Positions 20,933-32,092 of a DNA stretch of 64,000 bases are shown in pieces. This DNA comes from Adenophora triphylla var. japonica. Taxonomy: Eukaryota > Streptophyta > Magnoliopsida > Asterales > Campanulaceae. The stretch spans positions 248,001 to 312,000 of the forward strand of contig JAFEMH010002517.1 in the NCBI GenBank assembly GCA_022495995.1. Reading direction: 5' to 3'. Positions within the stretch are counted from its first letter, which is position 1. Each line of letters opens with the position of its first letter. Under the pieces are notes generated by a model. That model was given only the letters and a program-made list of their open reading frames with translations. It was not told the origin of the DNA and searched no databases. Made by a program: the position numbers and the translations under genes.

Positions 20933-23091
20933 TGAGAATAATTATCAGTCAGCGTTAAAAAGGGGGATTTTCTCATTTTTGTGGGGAGGCAATACCAATC
21001 TCTCTCTCTCACTCTCAGATTCTCTCACTAGCCGCTCTCTCTCTCTCTCAAGACGCAAAGGGCGTAGCTCTCTCTCTCTCTCAGCGTTTTCCCCACCAAT
21101 CCTCTTACACCAAACCAGTTCGCCAGCGACCCACCTAGCTCTTCCTCTACCTAAATCGCCTTCTTCTTCATCAGCTCTCACTAACCGCAAAAGACCTTTC
21201 TCTCACTACTCTCTCTCAAGCCGCAAAGACCGAGCTCTCTCCCTCAAACCATTCGCCGGCCAAAACAATCGTCCCTCACCGGCGACCCAAGGCCTCCCTC
21301 CTTCTCCGATCGCCATCACCGATCTCCCAAGGCGTCCCTCTACCTCAATCATCTCTCCACCAAACAACAGAGGCCTCTCACCGCCCTCTCTCACTAAATG
21401 GTTTAGAAGGAGTCTCTCTCTCTCTAAACGCAATCCCTCTCTCAAAAACGCAAAGGGTCCTCACCATTGTTCCGGACCTTCAGCTGGGTTCTCCTTCTCC
21501 GGCCAAGCCCACCACTGAGCTCCTTCGATTTCTTATCCCCAGTTACAGACCGTAAACCCATTCACCGGGTCTCGAATCCATCATCTCCGGCCGTCCGTTC
21601 TCACAATCTCAGTCCGGTCCATTTTCGGGTCTTCACCAAAATCAGCCTTAGTTCTTCGATCCATCTGAGAGTTCAAATCTCGCGTTCTGTGGATCTACGA
21701 GGGTAACGAATCTCAACCTTTTGCTCTCTCTCTGTTTTCATTGTGCAGTGCCATTTCCATGTTCGTTATTGGCAATCCGTGAATCTGTGATTGGATCTGT
21801 TTTGCATCAGTTTATGCTTGTGATATTCATGTATTGATCCACATGTTTTAGCTATACAATGGTTTGAATTGGATTATCTGTGTTTTAAACACAAAGATGA
21901 GTGTGAATCATCTATATTCACCCTCATCTGAGTGTTGGTTCCTTCCCCCGTGGTTTATGGATGTGCTGGTTATGCATTCTTCTGGTTCAGCTGCCCACAT
22001 CCTCTTTGTTTGGGTTAGGAGGTGATGGCCCCATGATTATGGCCCAAAATGTGTGATCATTCATATTTGGCCATTAAAGCCATATGATCCTCCCATAATT
22101 CTCATTTGTTACTATTTTTCTACTGCTTTTAGTTGGTATTGTAGTCTAGTTTCATGTTCTGAGCAGTGGGGATCAGCCTGATGAAGCTTACTGAAACAGG
22201 ACACCTATGTCGTCCGACACAGGACATCCCTAAGGTCCTGTGTCATACGACATGGAGATCCCAGAAAGTCATCTTGACTTCAGTGACTTCCCAGATTGAT
22301 TCCCTTTGTAGTTCCAAGCTATGTTTAGTGTAATTTCATAGTTCAATTGTCACTGTTTGGGAAGTCTGAAACCATTTGGGTGTGAATCGCTTGTTGGAGG
22401 CGGCTTATGTCGTATGACGTAGACTGCCCTGGGCATCCTGTGTCATACGACATCCGTATCACAGAAAGTCAATCTTGACTTCATCAACTCCAATCAACCT
22501 CAAATCGGTTCCAGACCCTAAACAGTGGTTCTCCATAGTTAAAGTAGTCTTATGTTAGCTTTAAATTAGCTTTGGTGGCATGTCCACCCCCTTTGTAAGA
22601 GACAGTCTGACCAGGGCATCCTATGTCATACGACATCCACGCTCCTGGGTAATCCTGTGTCATATGACACCCAAGGTCCTGAGCAGTCCTGTGTCGTATG
22701 ACATCCGTGGCCCTGGACAGACTGCCTCAACCCATTTCCTTGTAATTCATTTTCATTAATTGTAAGTGGGATGTGGCCTCCCACAGTAAAAGGTTCACAA
22801 GTTGTAATCTCTCATTTTGATCAATAAAGCAAAGCATTAAAATGCATTTTATTACATATATTGTCTCACACAATTGCACACACTTTGGATGAATTTGAAT
22901 GTTGAACATAGAAAGACTCGTCTACGGACGAGGCGTGTTGGGTGAGCTCTATATTCTCTTCCCAACACGTAACCTGACCCTTGGACCCATTTTCTCTTTT
23001 CAAAAGGTTTTTCAATGTTTTCCTTAAAAACGGCGTGGCGACTCCTAAAAAATAATTTATTTTATTTTATTTTTCGGCGAGCGTTCATTCA
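20933..23091 (+). repeat. Element A left LTR (5'-truncated)
   Basis: It begins at TGAGAATAATTATC, corresponding to 29893 in the right LTR, and ends CGAGCGTTCATTCA. CT-rich R-like leader, then GGTAACGAATCTCAACC and seven copies of a TGTCRTAYGACA-type palindrome between 22208 and 22703. It carries a 44-bp deletion (at 21689/21690) relative to the right LTR. Confidence 0.93.
22208..22703 (+). promoter_or_regulatory. Seven TGTC-TA-GACA palindromes in the R-U5 part of LTR A
   Basis: Copies at 22208, 22241, 22408, 22441, 22624, 22658 and 22692 read TGTCGTCCGACA, TGTCATACGACA, TGTCGTATGACG and close variants. Most come in pairs 33-34 bp apart, with CCTG before the second copy. The right LTR has the same set between 31209 and 31702. 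Function unknown. Confidence 0.8.
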
Positions 23092-23092
23092 G

Positions 23093-23110
23093 TGGCGACT
23101 TCGCTGGGGA
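23093..23110 (+). promoter_or_regulatory. Primer-binding site of element A
   Basis: TGGCGACTTCGCTGGGGA, one base after the LTR, matches the type of site used with tRNA-Arg in Tat/Ogre elements. A partial copy, TGGCGACTCC, lies 57 bases upstream inside the LTR (23036-23045). Confidence 0.85.
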
Positions 23111-24664
23111 CTTGAAACCTGTTTTCAAAAGTGGGTCAAACTTTCGTGCTTGTTCAACATTCACTTCATTCATATATGTGTGCATTGTTGGTGACTTTAT
23201 ATGTGCATAAATGCATGTTAATGCTTTGCTTTATCCCTTCCCCCTTCCTGGCTTCCTGCTTTGTTGCATTAGGTGCTTGGGGCTGAGATCTTGTGTTGTG
23301 CTTGGAGGCTGGGGCTGGTCCTGGTTTGTCGTTCAGATTATGGATGTGTGACTCCTTATGTCACGCGACACAATTGACCTAGTCCTGTGTCACGCGACAT
23401 AAGTGGTCAATTGGCAGGATTTGTTTTCTCTGGTGCAGGTTGTGATTGTGGGGCAGTCCCCCATGATCAATTTATTGATCCTTGATTATTGTGCTCTGTG
23501 GGGTGTGTGTGTTATTTTCCATTTCATCCCCTTTTCGAAAAAAAAAGAAAAGAAAAGAAAAGAGAAGAGAAAGTTTTTTTAGAAATTACCTTCACACTAC
23601 TCGCACACTACCTGCACATAGAGTTAGAACCCTTGGAGTGTACGGACGGCATCGCGGACGGTGACATGTTTCGCCTACGCTTGAGCGCCTAAAGTCCTCC
23701 CGACCTATAGATTGTTAGGAGCCACACTTGTCCGTGACACACTTTTTACCGTGACCGGTTGGTTTTTGGCAAAAATACTTTTCAAAACATTTTCAAACTC
23801 GATTTTCAAAATTTTCTCACAAAGTTCGAGTCGTACTTCATTTCCAAAGTCTTGGCATACTCTCCATCTTCATGTCGAAATTACGACATAACTTAACGTG
23901 AGTACATGTCAAAATTTTGACATGTCTCGACGTAGGTACATGTCGATTTCTCGACTTGGCTTCGCAAGAAGTCATGACGCGTTTTCGACATGTGCTAACG
24001 CGAGACCATGTCGGATTTTTGACACGTACTAACGAGAGGTCATGCCGAAATTTCACCATGAAGCGACGAGAGGTCATGCCGGATTTTCGACTCAAAGTGA
24101 GGAGAGGTCATGCCGAATTTTTTTCAGGATTTTACCTGCAAATTGCGGTCTCGTACATTCAAACGTACTTCCGACCCTCTCTCCTCCCGAGTCAAGACGT
24201 TGTTGACTTGAACTTGGTTTTGAAAATCTTGAGTTTGACTTGTATGCCCTTAGGTCCGTTCTGCTTTTTGATTGGTGGGTTCCACGTGCCCTATAGGACC
24301 TCTGCCAGGATTGTCCGTTCCGGGTGTGCAATACAGGGGGTCTATAGACGTAGTGATGGAACCCACTAGTCCAGGGATAGTGTAGAATGCGAAAAAGAAG
24401 GTGTCCCCCTTTTCCAACCATTCTTAGGACTAATACAAATTGTTTTTATTCAAACCATTAATAAGATGTTGCATGAGTCCATCTCCTTCCGTACTCCTCC
24501 CTCTCCCATACCATCTCAAAGTTCTCTATCCTCTGCCTTATACTCGCTCTCTCCTCTCCAGTTAGGGCAAGTTGGGTGTGCGCTTCGGCTCCCAGTATTC
24601 GTTTAGTTCGCGTCTTGAGGCAATTGCAGTGCCAGCAGAGATTGCATCCGATTCATTTTCAGAG
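23111..24664 (+). other. Element A leader between primer site and gag
   Basis: No gene. It holds a palindrome pair at 23359-23370 and 23388-23399 (TGTCACGCGACA twice, inside CTTATGTC...GACATAAG arms). A conserved block GTGACCGGTTGGTTTTTGGC near 23750 is also found in C. Degenerate repeats of about 38 bp (GAGAGGTCATGCCG...TTTTCGAC) span about 23870-24120. Confidence 0.75.
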
Positions 24665-25753
24665 ATGCCCAGTGCGGAAAAGAGTATGACTACTCAATTT
24701 GAGGGTTCATCTGCTTTGGTTCAGCAAGGCATGCATGATCAGTCGATGGAAGAGATGAGGGCTAATTTGGAAGCTGCTCTAGTTAGAGGGCGTGAGGCCC
24801 AGTTACTCATTCAAGCCGCTGAAGCTAGAAAAGAGGCAGCACATTCTACGTTGGTGGAAACAATGAGAAGCCATGGTATTCCCACGATCCAACGTACTAT
24901 TGGGACTTATGAGGATATTACCGATGCCATTGAGTTTGATGTCGAGACCAGGAATGTCTCCCTTCCTCCCCTTGCTCCAACATTTCATCCAACTCAAGTT
25001 TCGAGTCATGGTGTGCAGTCAAGCCCACAGGCAAGTTTTGGTTTAGTGGGAGGACCACGGCTGACCTTCCATGATTTGGCCTTCCCACCAGTTCCCGGCG
25101 CTTCTGCGCCTCTAAGCCAATTTGGGTCCCAATTTTCGAATAGTCAGGGTTTGTTGTTTCCGGGTTCTCAGTATCAACAGGATCAGTTTCATGGTCCTCA
25201 CTTCCAAGGTAACGCCCATTATCAGAATCAGCACCCTTACTCCGGAAATCAGTTCAGCCAGGATGGTTTTCTGCAGTTTCCGGCTAGCCAGCCTCAATCT
25301 CAGCCTTTGATGGATTCAGCTTTTGGTTTTGGCTCATCATCTATGCAACATCCGAGGTCAACTCCTTACATGCCTGCTAGTGCTCCGCTTTGGAATCAGA
25401 TGTCCTCCATTCCCATCATGACTCCCATTCGGCAAAAGGTGCCAACACCCGAGTTACCTCCAAAGATGATTCAGAAGAAGAGAGAAAAGCAGCACTTTGA
25501 TGATGTGGGGATGCCTATAGAAGAATTCTTTGAAATCTTATCAAGCGGAGGACTTGTCCAGCCGTTGGTGAATTATAACCCTGTTCGTTGCAGTCCCAAG
25601 TTGGACGCTAGCAAGTTTTGCCTCTATCACCAATATCCTGGCCATACCACCAATGACTGCAAAATTTTGAAGGTGGTCATTCAAGGGCTCATGGACGAAG
25701 GGAAGATTGAGAAGGGTCCTTACCCCAGTGTTGTCACCAATCCTTTTTCGTAA
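24665..25753 (+). CDS. Element A Gag-like protein with CX2HX4HX4C zinc knuckle
   Basis: One intact ORF of 362 residues. The frame opens earlier but without an ATG; MPSAEKSMTT at 24665 is the first. A charged N-terminal part includes a helical segment with MEEMRANLEAALVRGREAQL. A Gln/Pro/Ser/Phe-rich middle follows (roughly residues 120-270), then a C-terminal domain with GGLVQPLVNYNPVRC and the zinc knuckle FCLYHQYPGHTTNDCKILK, then VVTNPF. The knuckle has the same spacing as in C's Gag (FCKYHNFTSHDTNSC), which supports the Tat lineage. It probably packages the element's RNA, while replication enzymes must come from elsewhere. Element B has lost this ORF. Confidence 0.85.
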   Translation: MPSAEKSMTTQFEGSSALVQQGMHDQSMEEMRANLEAALVRGREAQLLIQAAEARKEAAHSTLVETMRSHGIPTIQRTIGTYEDITDAIEFDVETRNVSLPPLAPTFHPTQVSSHGVQSSPQASFGLVGGPRLTFHDLAFPPVPGASAPLSQFGSQFSNSQGLLFPGSQYQQDQFHGPHFQGNAHYQNQHPYSGNQFSQDGFLQFPASQPQSQPLMDSAFGFGSSSMQHPRSTPYMPASAPLWNQMSSIPIMTPIRQKVPTPELPPKMIQKKREKQHFDDVGMPIEEFFEILSSGGLVQPLVNYNPVRCSPKLDASKFCLYHQYPGHTTNDCKILKVVIQGLMDEGKIEKGPYPSVVTNPFS

Positions 25754-26670
25754 TATCGGCAGAGTTCAAGAGGCCCTCCCATCTAAAGACAGAGAAGTCA
25801 GTCAGTCAGCGTCATAGGTTCTAGAGTGTCCTTTACGTTGTCATCGAGTCTGTCAAGTCCAAGATGGACCGGTCTTTTCTTTCAATGATAAAAATCTTTG
25901 TTTCTCTTCTTGCTAGACTCAAGACATCACTAGCACACCTACATTACGCTCAACTGAAATGGTCTTATTCCAAATGATCACTTGTGCTGCTCACTGACTA
26001 ATGCTTTGAAATGACTCATATTTAAATCAATTGGAGTGAGAAAATCAATTGATATCCTTCTCAAATTGGGGCTTACCAAATTCCCATCTTGCATCTCATA
26101 TGCTCACATCTCTTTCATCATCCTCATCATCTCGTTGCTCGATGAATTTGCATGGATCTTTTCTCATTTAAAGCTTAAGCAAGCAATGAAGACTTAATCT
26201 CGTTTAGGTCATCCGGTAGGGATTGCGATTGAAGCCTTTCACCCTAGGGAAGCCATTACCCCGCCCTCACCAAATAATATCCTTTCATTTCAAGATCGGC
26301 ATGTTTTGAAACCTTGTTTAGCCATCACCTTTGCTCCTTGCCGAGAGAAGTCCAAGTAATGCCAAGAAGTTAGCTTCGAGAGTCGGCGGTGCGTAAAATA
26401 CTCAAGTTGTGAAGGAAGGGCAAAGATAATCCTCAACTCCTCAAAGAGGCCTTCCAAGTTATCAAAAGAAGGATTTTAAATCCTCACAATTCAGCAAGAA
26501 TCCTCAATGTCTCAAGAGGCTTTCCAAAAGAAAGACTGTCGATCCTCACAATTCAGCAAAAGTCTCCGAATCCTCAAGAAGCTCTCCAATGATCAAAAAG
26601 GAGCTCAAACTCTCGCAAGATTCGCAAAGTTCTCGATAGCTTGGACTTCCTCTCACCATTACCTTAAATC
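25754..26670 (+). other. Element A interior after gag, non-coding
   Basis: No coding signal. It is collinear with element B 38290-39120, so the region is a conserved untranslated part of the family. Confidence 0.6.
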
Positions 26671-26976
26671 AATCCCAAGCCATCCTCTCGATTTTAGAGG
26701 ATATTCCCATTTCCTTAACCAATCCCAAGCCATCCTCTCGATTTTAGAGGATATTCCCATTTCCTTAACCAATCCCAAGCCATCCTCTCGATTTTAGAGG
26801 ATATTCCCATTACCATTACCCTTGCCTTTGGCCAAAGTCAAAATTTGACCTCTCACTCTTAGAGGCAATCAATCTTCCCCATCGTAGATTTCCCAAACAC
26901 ATCCCTGTAAGCCAACCTCTCATCTTTAGAGGTTCAGTCAGTAAAAGGCCCAGCCGACCTCTCATCTTAAGAGGTC
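26671..26976 (+). repeat. 50-bp tandem repeats and CCTCT/AGAGG hairpins in element A
   Basis: Three copies of a 50-bp unit start at 26671, 26721 and 26771 (AATCCCAAGCCATCCTCTCG...). Each unit and three following segments contain CCTCT-N6/7-AGAGG, a small hairpin. Element B has the same hairpins at 39140-39352. Confidence 0.85.
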
Positions 26977-28620
26977 ATGACTTCCAAAATTACCCGATGG
27001 TCGATCGAAGCCCGAAAACCCAACTACAGTCCCTACCGGATAGTAATTTCATCCCAATATCTTCGAGAGCTAAATCAAATTAATGCTTCATTGCTTGCTT
27101 AAATTGGAACCTAATCCATCTTGGCTCAAAGTCATCAATCTAAGATTGTGCAAATTCAATCCATTCACTTGGCACTTCATGTGAGCATATCTCATTTCTC
27201 TTCCGCAAACACTTGTCGTGGATGTCCCACTGGGGCTTCACATCCGTGTCTTTCGTCGACACTCCAGGAGGACATATTTTTTTAACCCTCCAAATCAACA
27301 TTCATTCTCTTTTCAATCGGGATAAGCCCGAACTACGGCGACCTGAGCTCCTCCCATGGTGGGGAACGTAGGCAACCATAATTGGTCCGGTCGAAATCAC
27401 AAACATGTCTCAGAAAATCCGGTCTCATCAAGGACCGTCCCTATACACTTTCCATCCTTCCGAGCTTGATTCTCGATATCAGTTGGTTTTCTCTTTGTGA
27501 TTAATCAAAATATTTGTTCATATCAGATTTAGTGGTTGAATAACCCGAACATCAATAAAGGGTTTTATGCAGCCTTGTGATCATCACGAATAAGACAAGT
27601 TTTCAAGTGTCTCGACATGTCTTCTCTTTCTACATTCTAGGAATATAGATCCAAACACTGTCTTTCTGTCAGCAGGGGCTTCCAAACACTTTTCCACACC
27701 TTGTTATGCTTATACTCTCCCAAAAGAGTCAAATCCAAAAGCAAGAGTGTCATACACAAATTCGGGATCCATTCCCACTCTCGAAAATCGTGCCCCTGCA
27801 CGTAAACATTTCCGAGTCTTGTCCAGTGACTGATTGACTGCGGTTTGAAATGATGTGTTGGCTCCTCGACCACAAGATGACTCTGTCTGCAATGAAGATG
27901 CATTGAATCTCTTCAAGATGGGGCTTTGCTATGCTGTTCTCTCAGGACCAGATTCCTTCCGGGTTTGCCTTGCATTATCAATTGGGGCTTCGCCTAGTCA
28001 TCTCTTCACCAAGCCAGGATCATTCTCTGCACATTCTCTGCTGCTTGCCTCCTCGGACGCGCGATACACTTTGTTCTTATTAGCAACAATCAACCTGCTG
28101 CCACCAGTACTCCCGGGAGCATCCTCGACTTGCCTAGGCTGCACCATCCATACACCATCACTCATACATTTCCCCACCTCATGGGAGAGGGTCCAACCCA
28201 TACACCATTATATACATTCATCCCATACACAATCCATCATAGCATAATTGCTCCATACATATCCGCTTGTCAAGCCTTGCAAAAACCCTCACTTCCCTTC
28301 CATCCCCAGCTGAGATGGACTTGTGCAACAAAAGATTAATAATGCATAAGCAAAAGTCGAATAAAATGCAAAGTGCCTAGTAGTGTTGTGTTTTCCCCCC
28401 ACAGGGTACAATAATCAAGTGATCATAATCTGATCATGGGGACTGCGCCTCAAATCACAATCTGTACAATGAGTCCAAATCCTGCAGGTGGCATATTCTG
28501 CCTTTATCATCTTCATATGCCTTGTCATCTTCAGGCTCATCAGCATCGTTTGAAAGAGCCCTAGCTGCCTCAGCCTCCAAGCAATGATGCTCATCAGTCT
28601 CAGCGACACCAAAAGCCCAT
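26977..28620 (+). other. Element A untranslated interior with one conserved hairpin
   Basis: No gene. It contains a GAACTACG...AACGTAGG hairpin at 27330-27393 and is collinear with B 39353-41060. Confidence 0.6.
27330..27393 (+). promoter_or_regulatory. GAACTACG hairpin, copy A1
   Basis: GAACTACGGCGACCTGAGCT, an inner stem-loop, then GGAACGTAGGCAACC and a GGTCCGG tail. The outer arms CTACG/CGTAG pair. Confidence 0.7.
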
Positions 28621-28624
28621 CCTC

Positions 28625-28965
28625 ATGAGCAAGTCATCATCAAAAGCCCGTTCTCATAGGCGAATCATCAAAGCATGTTCCACACATCAAACCATCTCCA
28701 AGAGCCCATTCTCAAGGGCGCATCATCATCAAGAGCCCGTTCTCATGGGCAGATCTTCACAAAAAGCCCATTCTCATGGGCAGATCATTATCAAAAGCCC
28801 GTTCTCATGGGCAGATCATTATCAAGAGCCCGTCCTCATGGGCAAATCTTCATTCAGAATCCATTCTCATAGGCAGACCTTCAAATAGGCAGACCTTCAA
28901 AGAGCCCGTTCTCATGGGCAGATCTTCGTTCAAAAGCCCATTCCCACGGGCGCACCTTCATCAAG
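28625..28965 (+). repeat. About 31-bp tandem array with GCCC/GGGC hairpin (element A)
   Basis: About ten degenerate units around GAGCCCGTTCTCATGGGCAG. GCCC...GGGC gives each unit a hairpin. Open frames here come from the repeat. Confidence 0.85.
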
Positions 28966-29172
28966 TCCTGTATGAACCGACACGTCTTCATCCGAGTCTC
29001 CATGAGTGGACGGAAGATCATCCACCAAAGACCGTCCCTTGCACGGCAATCCAACATCTCTTCATCATCAGTCACAGTCTCAGTCCTTTCGGTAGCTACA
29101 GGTAAGCACAGCACAGGTATGAAAGCATATCTCAGTCAATTACTTTTCCGAAAGCATCGATATTTTTTTCGT

Positions 29173-29515
29173 GTGACTCCCCAAAGAAACAGTCAAATCC
29201 TCGGGTGACTCCCCAAAGAAACAGTCAAATCCTCGGGTGACTCATCAAAGAAACAGTCAAATCCTCGGGTGACTCCCCAAAGAAACAGTCAAATCCTCGG
29301 GTGACTCCCCAAAGAAACAGTCAAATCCTCGGGTGACTCCCCAAAGAAACAGTCAAATCCTCGGGTGACTCCCCAAAGAAACAGTCAAATCCTCGGGTGA
29401 CTCCCAAATACAGTCAATCTTTCGGGTGACTCCCAAATACAGTCAAATCCTCGGGTGACTCCCCAAAGAAACAATCAAACTTGGGGTGACTCCCCTAAGA
29501 ACAGTCACTTTTGGG
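29173..29515 (+). repeat. 32-bp tandem array with TGACT/AGTCA hairpin (element A)
   Basis: About eleven units of GTGACTCCCCAAAGAAACAG + TCAAATCCTCGG, nearly identical at the left and shortened at the right. TGACT...AGTCA pairs within each unit. It lies just before the GAACTACG hairpin and the right LTR. Confidence 0.92.
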
Positions 29516-29555
29516 TACAAAGCCCGTGGCCTTTCGTTATCGCCACCTCTTTGTT

Positions 29556-29628
29556 GAACTACGATTTGGCTTGATTCCCTCACGGGATACGTAGGAATCC
29601 TTTTCATAAAAGGTCCAGCCGCTCGACC
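29556..29628 (+). promoter_or_regulatory. GAACTACG hairpin, copy A2
   Basis: GAACTACGATTTGGCTTGAT, inner stem TCCC/GGGA, then TACGTAGGAATCC and AAAGGTCCAGCC. It sits about 100 bases upstream of the right LTR. Confidence 0.75.
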
Positions 29629-29731
29629 ATCTTGGTCATCCCTTTTTCCCGCCAGTCGTTGTCCGGCTCAGGATTCTCATTTTTGTCAACGACCCCACTT
29701 CCCGTGGAAGCGACGTCACCGAGGGGCTCTT

Positions 29732-32092
29732 TGAGTACCCTGACCCAAACTCGTGTTTTTGGGTCCGCTTTCCTTGAATTGCAAAGACTTTGCCTTAATA
29801 TTGGGCTTGTCTCATTTATTCACATTCATTAGTTTTGGTCCTGCCTCCTTTCGGCCCACTCTGCCAGTAAAAGGACCGGTGTCGTACGACATTGAGAATA
29901 ATTATCAGTCAGCGTTAAAAAGGGGGATTTTCTCATTTTTGTGGGGAGGCAATACCAATCTCTCTCTCTCACTCTCAGATTCTCTCACTAGCCGCTCTCT
30001 CTCTCTCAAGACGCAAAGGGCGTAGCTCTCTCTCTCTCAGCGTCTTCCCCACCAATCCTCTTACACCAAACCAATTCGCCGGCAACCCACCTAGCTCTTC
30101 CTCTCCCTAAATTGCCTTCTTCTTCATCAGCTCTCACTAACCGCAAAAGACCTTTCTCTCACTACTCTCTCTCTCTAGCCGCAAAGACAGAGCTCTCTCC
30201 CTCAAACCATTCGCCGACCAAAAGAATCGTCCCTCACCGGCGACCCAAGGCCTCCCTCCTTCTCCGATCGCCATCACCGATCTCCCAAGGCCTCCCTCTA
30301 CCTCAATCATCTCTCCACCAAACAACAGAGGCCTCTCACCGCCCTCTCTCACTAAACGGTTTAGAAGGAGTCTCTCTCTCTCTAAACGCAATCCCTCTCT
30401 CAAAAACGCAAAGGGTTCTCACCATTGTTTCAGACCTTCAGATGGGTTCTCCTTCTCCGGCCAAGCCCACCACCGAGCTCCTTCGATTTCTTCTCCCCTG
30501 TTACAGACCGTAAACCCATTCACCGGGTCTCGAATCCATCATCTCCGGCCGTCCGTTCTCATAATCTCAGTCCGGTCCATTTTCGGGTCTTCACCAAAAT
30601 CAGCGTTAGTTCTTCGATCCATCTGAGAGTTCGAATCTCGCGTTCTGAAGCTGATTGGAAGGCTTCCTATACCGACGTGGTATAGGAAGTGTGGATCTAC
30701 GAGGGTAACGAATCTCAACCTTTTGCTCTCTCTCTGTTTTCATTGTGCAGTGCCATTTCCATGTTCGTTATTGGCAATTCGTGAATCTGTGATTGAATCT
30801 CTTTTGCATCAGTTTATGCTTGTGGTATTCATGTATTGATCCACATGTTTTAGCTATACAATGGTTTGAATTGGATTATCTGTGTTTTAAACACAAAGAT
30901 GAGTGTGAATCATCTATATTAACACTCATCTGAGTGTTGGTTCCTTCCCCCGTGGTTTATGGATGTGCTGGTTATGCATTCTTCTGGTTCAACTGCACAC
31001 ATCCTCTTTGTTTGGGTTAGGAGGTGATGGCCCCATGATTATGGCCCAAAATGTGTGATCATTCATATTTGGCCATTAAAGCCATATGATCCTCCCATAA
31101 TACTCATTTGTTACTATTTTTCTACTGCTTTTAGTTGGTATTGTAGTCTAGTTTCATGTTCTGAGCAGTGGGGATCAGCCTGATGAAGCTTACTGAAACA
31201 GGACACCTATGTCGTCCGACACAGGACATCCCTAAGGTCCTGTGTCATACGACATGGAGATCCCAGAAAGTCATCTTGACTTCAGTGACTTCCCAGATTG
31301 ATTCCCTTTGTAGTTCCAAGCTATGTTTAGTGTAATTTCATAGTTCATTTGTCACTGTTTGGGAAGTCTGAAACCATTTGGGTGTGAACTGTTGTTGGAG
31401 GCGGCTTATGTCGTATGACGTAGACTGCCCTGGGCATCCTGTGTCATACGACATCCGTATCACAGAAAGTCAATCTTGACTTCATCAACTCCAATCAACC
31501 TCAAATCGGTTCCAGACCCTAAACAGTGGTTCTCCATAGTTAAAGTAGTCTTATGTTAGCTTTAGATTAGCTTTGGTGGCATGTCCACCCCCTTTGTAAG
31601 AGACAGTCTGACCAGGGCATCCTATGTCATACGACATCCACGCTCCTGGGTAATCCTGTGTCGTATGACACCCAAGGTCCTGAGCAGTCCTGTGTCGTAT
31701 GACATCCGTGGCCCTGGACAGACTGCCTTAACCCATTTCCTTGTAATTCATTTTCATTAATTGTAAGTGGGATGTGGCCTCCCATAGTAAAAGGTTCACA
31801 AGTTGTAATCTCTCATTTTGATCAATAAAGCAAAGCATTAAAATGCATTTTATTACATATATTGTCTCACACAATTGCACACACTTTGGATGAATTTGAA
31901 TGTTGAACATAGAAAGACTCGTCTACGGACGAGGCGTGTTGGGTGAGCTCTATATTCTCTTCCCAACACGTAACCTGACCCCCAGACCCATTTTCTCATT
32001 TCAAAAGGTTTTTCAATGTTTTCCTTAAAAACGGCGTGGCGACTCCTAAAAAATAATTAATTTTATTTTATTTTTCGGCGAGCGTTCATTCA
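29732..32092 (+). repeat. Element A right LTR (full length)
   Basis: It starts TGAGTACCCTGACCC after GAGGGGCTCT and ends CGAGCGTTCATTCA. The first 161 bases, missing on the left, include TGTCGTACGACA (29880-29891) just upstream of the AT-rich GTTAAAAA stretch at about 29914-29921. It keeps the 44-bp segment at 30648-30691 that the left LTR lost. Confidence 0.92.

Larger units (their letters stand above)
20933..32092 (+). mobile_element. Element A: gag-only Tat/Ogre-lineage LTR retrotransposon (non-autonomous)
   Basis: LTRs of 2.2-2.4 kb at 20933-23091 and 29732-32092 are nearly identical. A tRNA-Arg-type primer site follows the left LTR, and a purine-rich GAGGGGCT tract precedes the right one. 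The interior has one ORF (gag, 24665-25753) and no protease, RT or integrase, so it must use enzymes from another element. The 3' third is made of short tandem arrays. The layout matches element B. The left LTR lacks its first 160 or so bases, and no 5-bp target duplication is visible. Confidence 0.9.

Noticed and set aside
20979..21518. 179-codon Ser/Leu-rich open frame in LTR A, and its relatives at 30112-30513
   Set aside because: It is the CT-rich leader of the LTR. Frames are open on both strands, and the two LTR copies are not collinear in frame.
22178..22197. CTGATGA...GAAAC in LTR A, resembling a hammerhead ribozyme core
   Set aside because: The intervening bases give only a two-pair stem II, and no proper stems I/III or cleavage site could be placed.
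24572..24664. Upstream extension of the element A gag frame
   Set aside because: It would need a TTG start. The first ATG is at 24665.
29173..29515. Regular 32-bp repeats that could suggest a CRISPR array
   Set aside because: There are no unique spacers, the units abut directly, and the setting is a plant retrotransposon.
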